In this document: positions 28,337-28,596 of the stretch, piece after piece
Numbering within the stretch: position 1 is the first letter of the stretch
Layout: the number at the start of each line of letters is the position of its first letter
Origin: Sysuimicrobium calidum
GTDB taxonomy: Bacteria > Sysuimicrobiota > Sysuimicrobiia > Sysuimicrobiales > Sysuimicrobiaceae
Length of the DNA stretch: 28,596 bases
Reading direction: 5' to 3'
Assembly: GCA_031459935.1 (NCBI GenBank)
Contig: JAVKHN010000024.1
Coordinates: forward strand, 1 to 28,596
The notes under the pieces: model-generated
Seen by the model: the letters and a program-made list of their open reading frames with translations, nothing else
Told to the model about the DNA's origin: nothing
The model's database searches: none
Program-made: the position numbers and the translations under genes

Positions 28337-28596
28337 ATGCACCGGGTGGTGATCCTGGGTGGAGGCAGCGGCGGCGCCGTGGCGGCCAAGCGGCTGGGGG
28401 AGTGGTCCCGGCCCGGCGAGGTGGAGGTGGTCCTGGTGGACCGGAGCCCCTGGCACGAGTACCGGCCCAGCTACCTGTGGGTGATGACGGGCAAGCGCGA
28501 GCCTGACGAGGTCCGGCGCCCGCTGAAGCTTCTGGAGGCGCGGTACGGCACGAGGGTGGTGCGGGCCACCGTCACCCGCATCGACCCGGAGGCCCG
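28337..28596 (+). CDS. FAD/NAD(P)-dependent oxidoreductase, N-terminal part (SQR/NDH-2-like)
   Basis: The ATG at 28337 follows AAAGGAGG (28321-28328). The 86 visible residues open with the dinucleotide-binding fold VVILGGGSGGAVAAKRL and an acidic beta-2 end (VVLVDRSPWHEYRPSYLWVM), then RRPLKLLEARYGTRVVRATV and TRIDPEA. This is the start of a pyridine-nucleotide-disulfide-type flavoprotein; the HEYRPSYLW segment is reminiscent of sulfide:quinone oxidoreductases and type II NADH dehydrogenases. The gene runs off the right edge, so the quinone site and redox Cys cannot be checked. Confidence 0.85.
   Translation, partial: MHRVVILGGGSGGAVAAKRLGEWSRPGEVEVVLVDRSPWHEYRPSYLWVMTGKREPDEVRRPLKLLEARYGTRVVRATVTRIDPEA

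Overview
This is a high-GC bacterial chromosome segment of 28.6 kb. It is densely coded, has many GTG starts and several 4-nt stop/start overlaps. The core run maf-ftsY-ylxM-(methyltransferase)-ffh-rpsP-khpA-ylqD-rimM-trmD-rplS-lepB-rnhB-yraN has the order known from Bacillota. YlqD, YlxM and a BsuPI domain also point to a deep-branching, Gram-positive-type (Terrabacteria) lineage. The protein composition, rich in Arg, Glu and Val, would suit a thermophile. A CSP1-3/Sysuimicrobiota-like or similar uncultured lineage is only a guess. No rRNA, tRNA, CRISPR array, IS element or phage gene was seen.

Layout. (1) 1-4684: a coiled-coil protein cut by the window edge, with perfect 54-bp repeats; a two-gene lipoprotein unit (beta-sandwich lipoprotein plus lipid-anchored S8 protease); and a secreted M48 metalloprotease. 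(2) 4762-4935: a small minus-strand protein. (3) 5040-13185: the housekeeping block for protein targeting and ribosome maturation, covering SRP receptor, SRP GTPase, ribosomal proteins S16 and L19, RimM, TrmD, KhpA, signal peptidase I, RNase HII and YraN. (4) 13182-13958 minus: a secreted protein joining a BsuPI protease-inhibitor-like domain to a domain resembling a subtilase propeptide. (5) 14207-19979: a Zn-dependent dehydrogenase followed by a complete branched-chain-type ABC importer (livK, H, M, G, F). (6) 20021-25124: a copper/redox cluster. It encodes a His-rich exported protein, SCO1, a PCuAC copper chaperone, a VKOR-thioredoxin fusion, a CopC/CopD-like membrane protein, a small cupredoxin and a NirK-type multicopper protein with an extra C-terminal cupredoxin. 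(7) 25186-27936 minus: aconitase. (8) 28337-end: start of an FAD/NAD(P) oxidoreductase.

Most notable is region 6. It collects copper carriers (SCO1, PCuAC), a disulfide-forming membrane enzyme and two blue-copper electron carriers around a NirK-like enzyme. That enzyme keeps all seven type 1 and type 2 copper ligands but has Ser in place of the usual catalytic Asp. The likely role is maturation and use of periplasmic copper enzymes, either CuA oxidase or NirK. The substrate of the NirK-like protein cannot be settled from sequence. Other leads are near-leaderless promoters, with a TANNNT box 8-11 nt before the start codon, at maf, ftsY and the His-rich gene; the BsuPI-propeptide fusion; and several strong dyads and hairpins in control regions.
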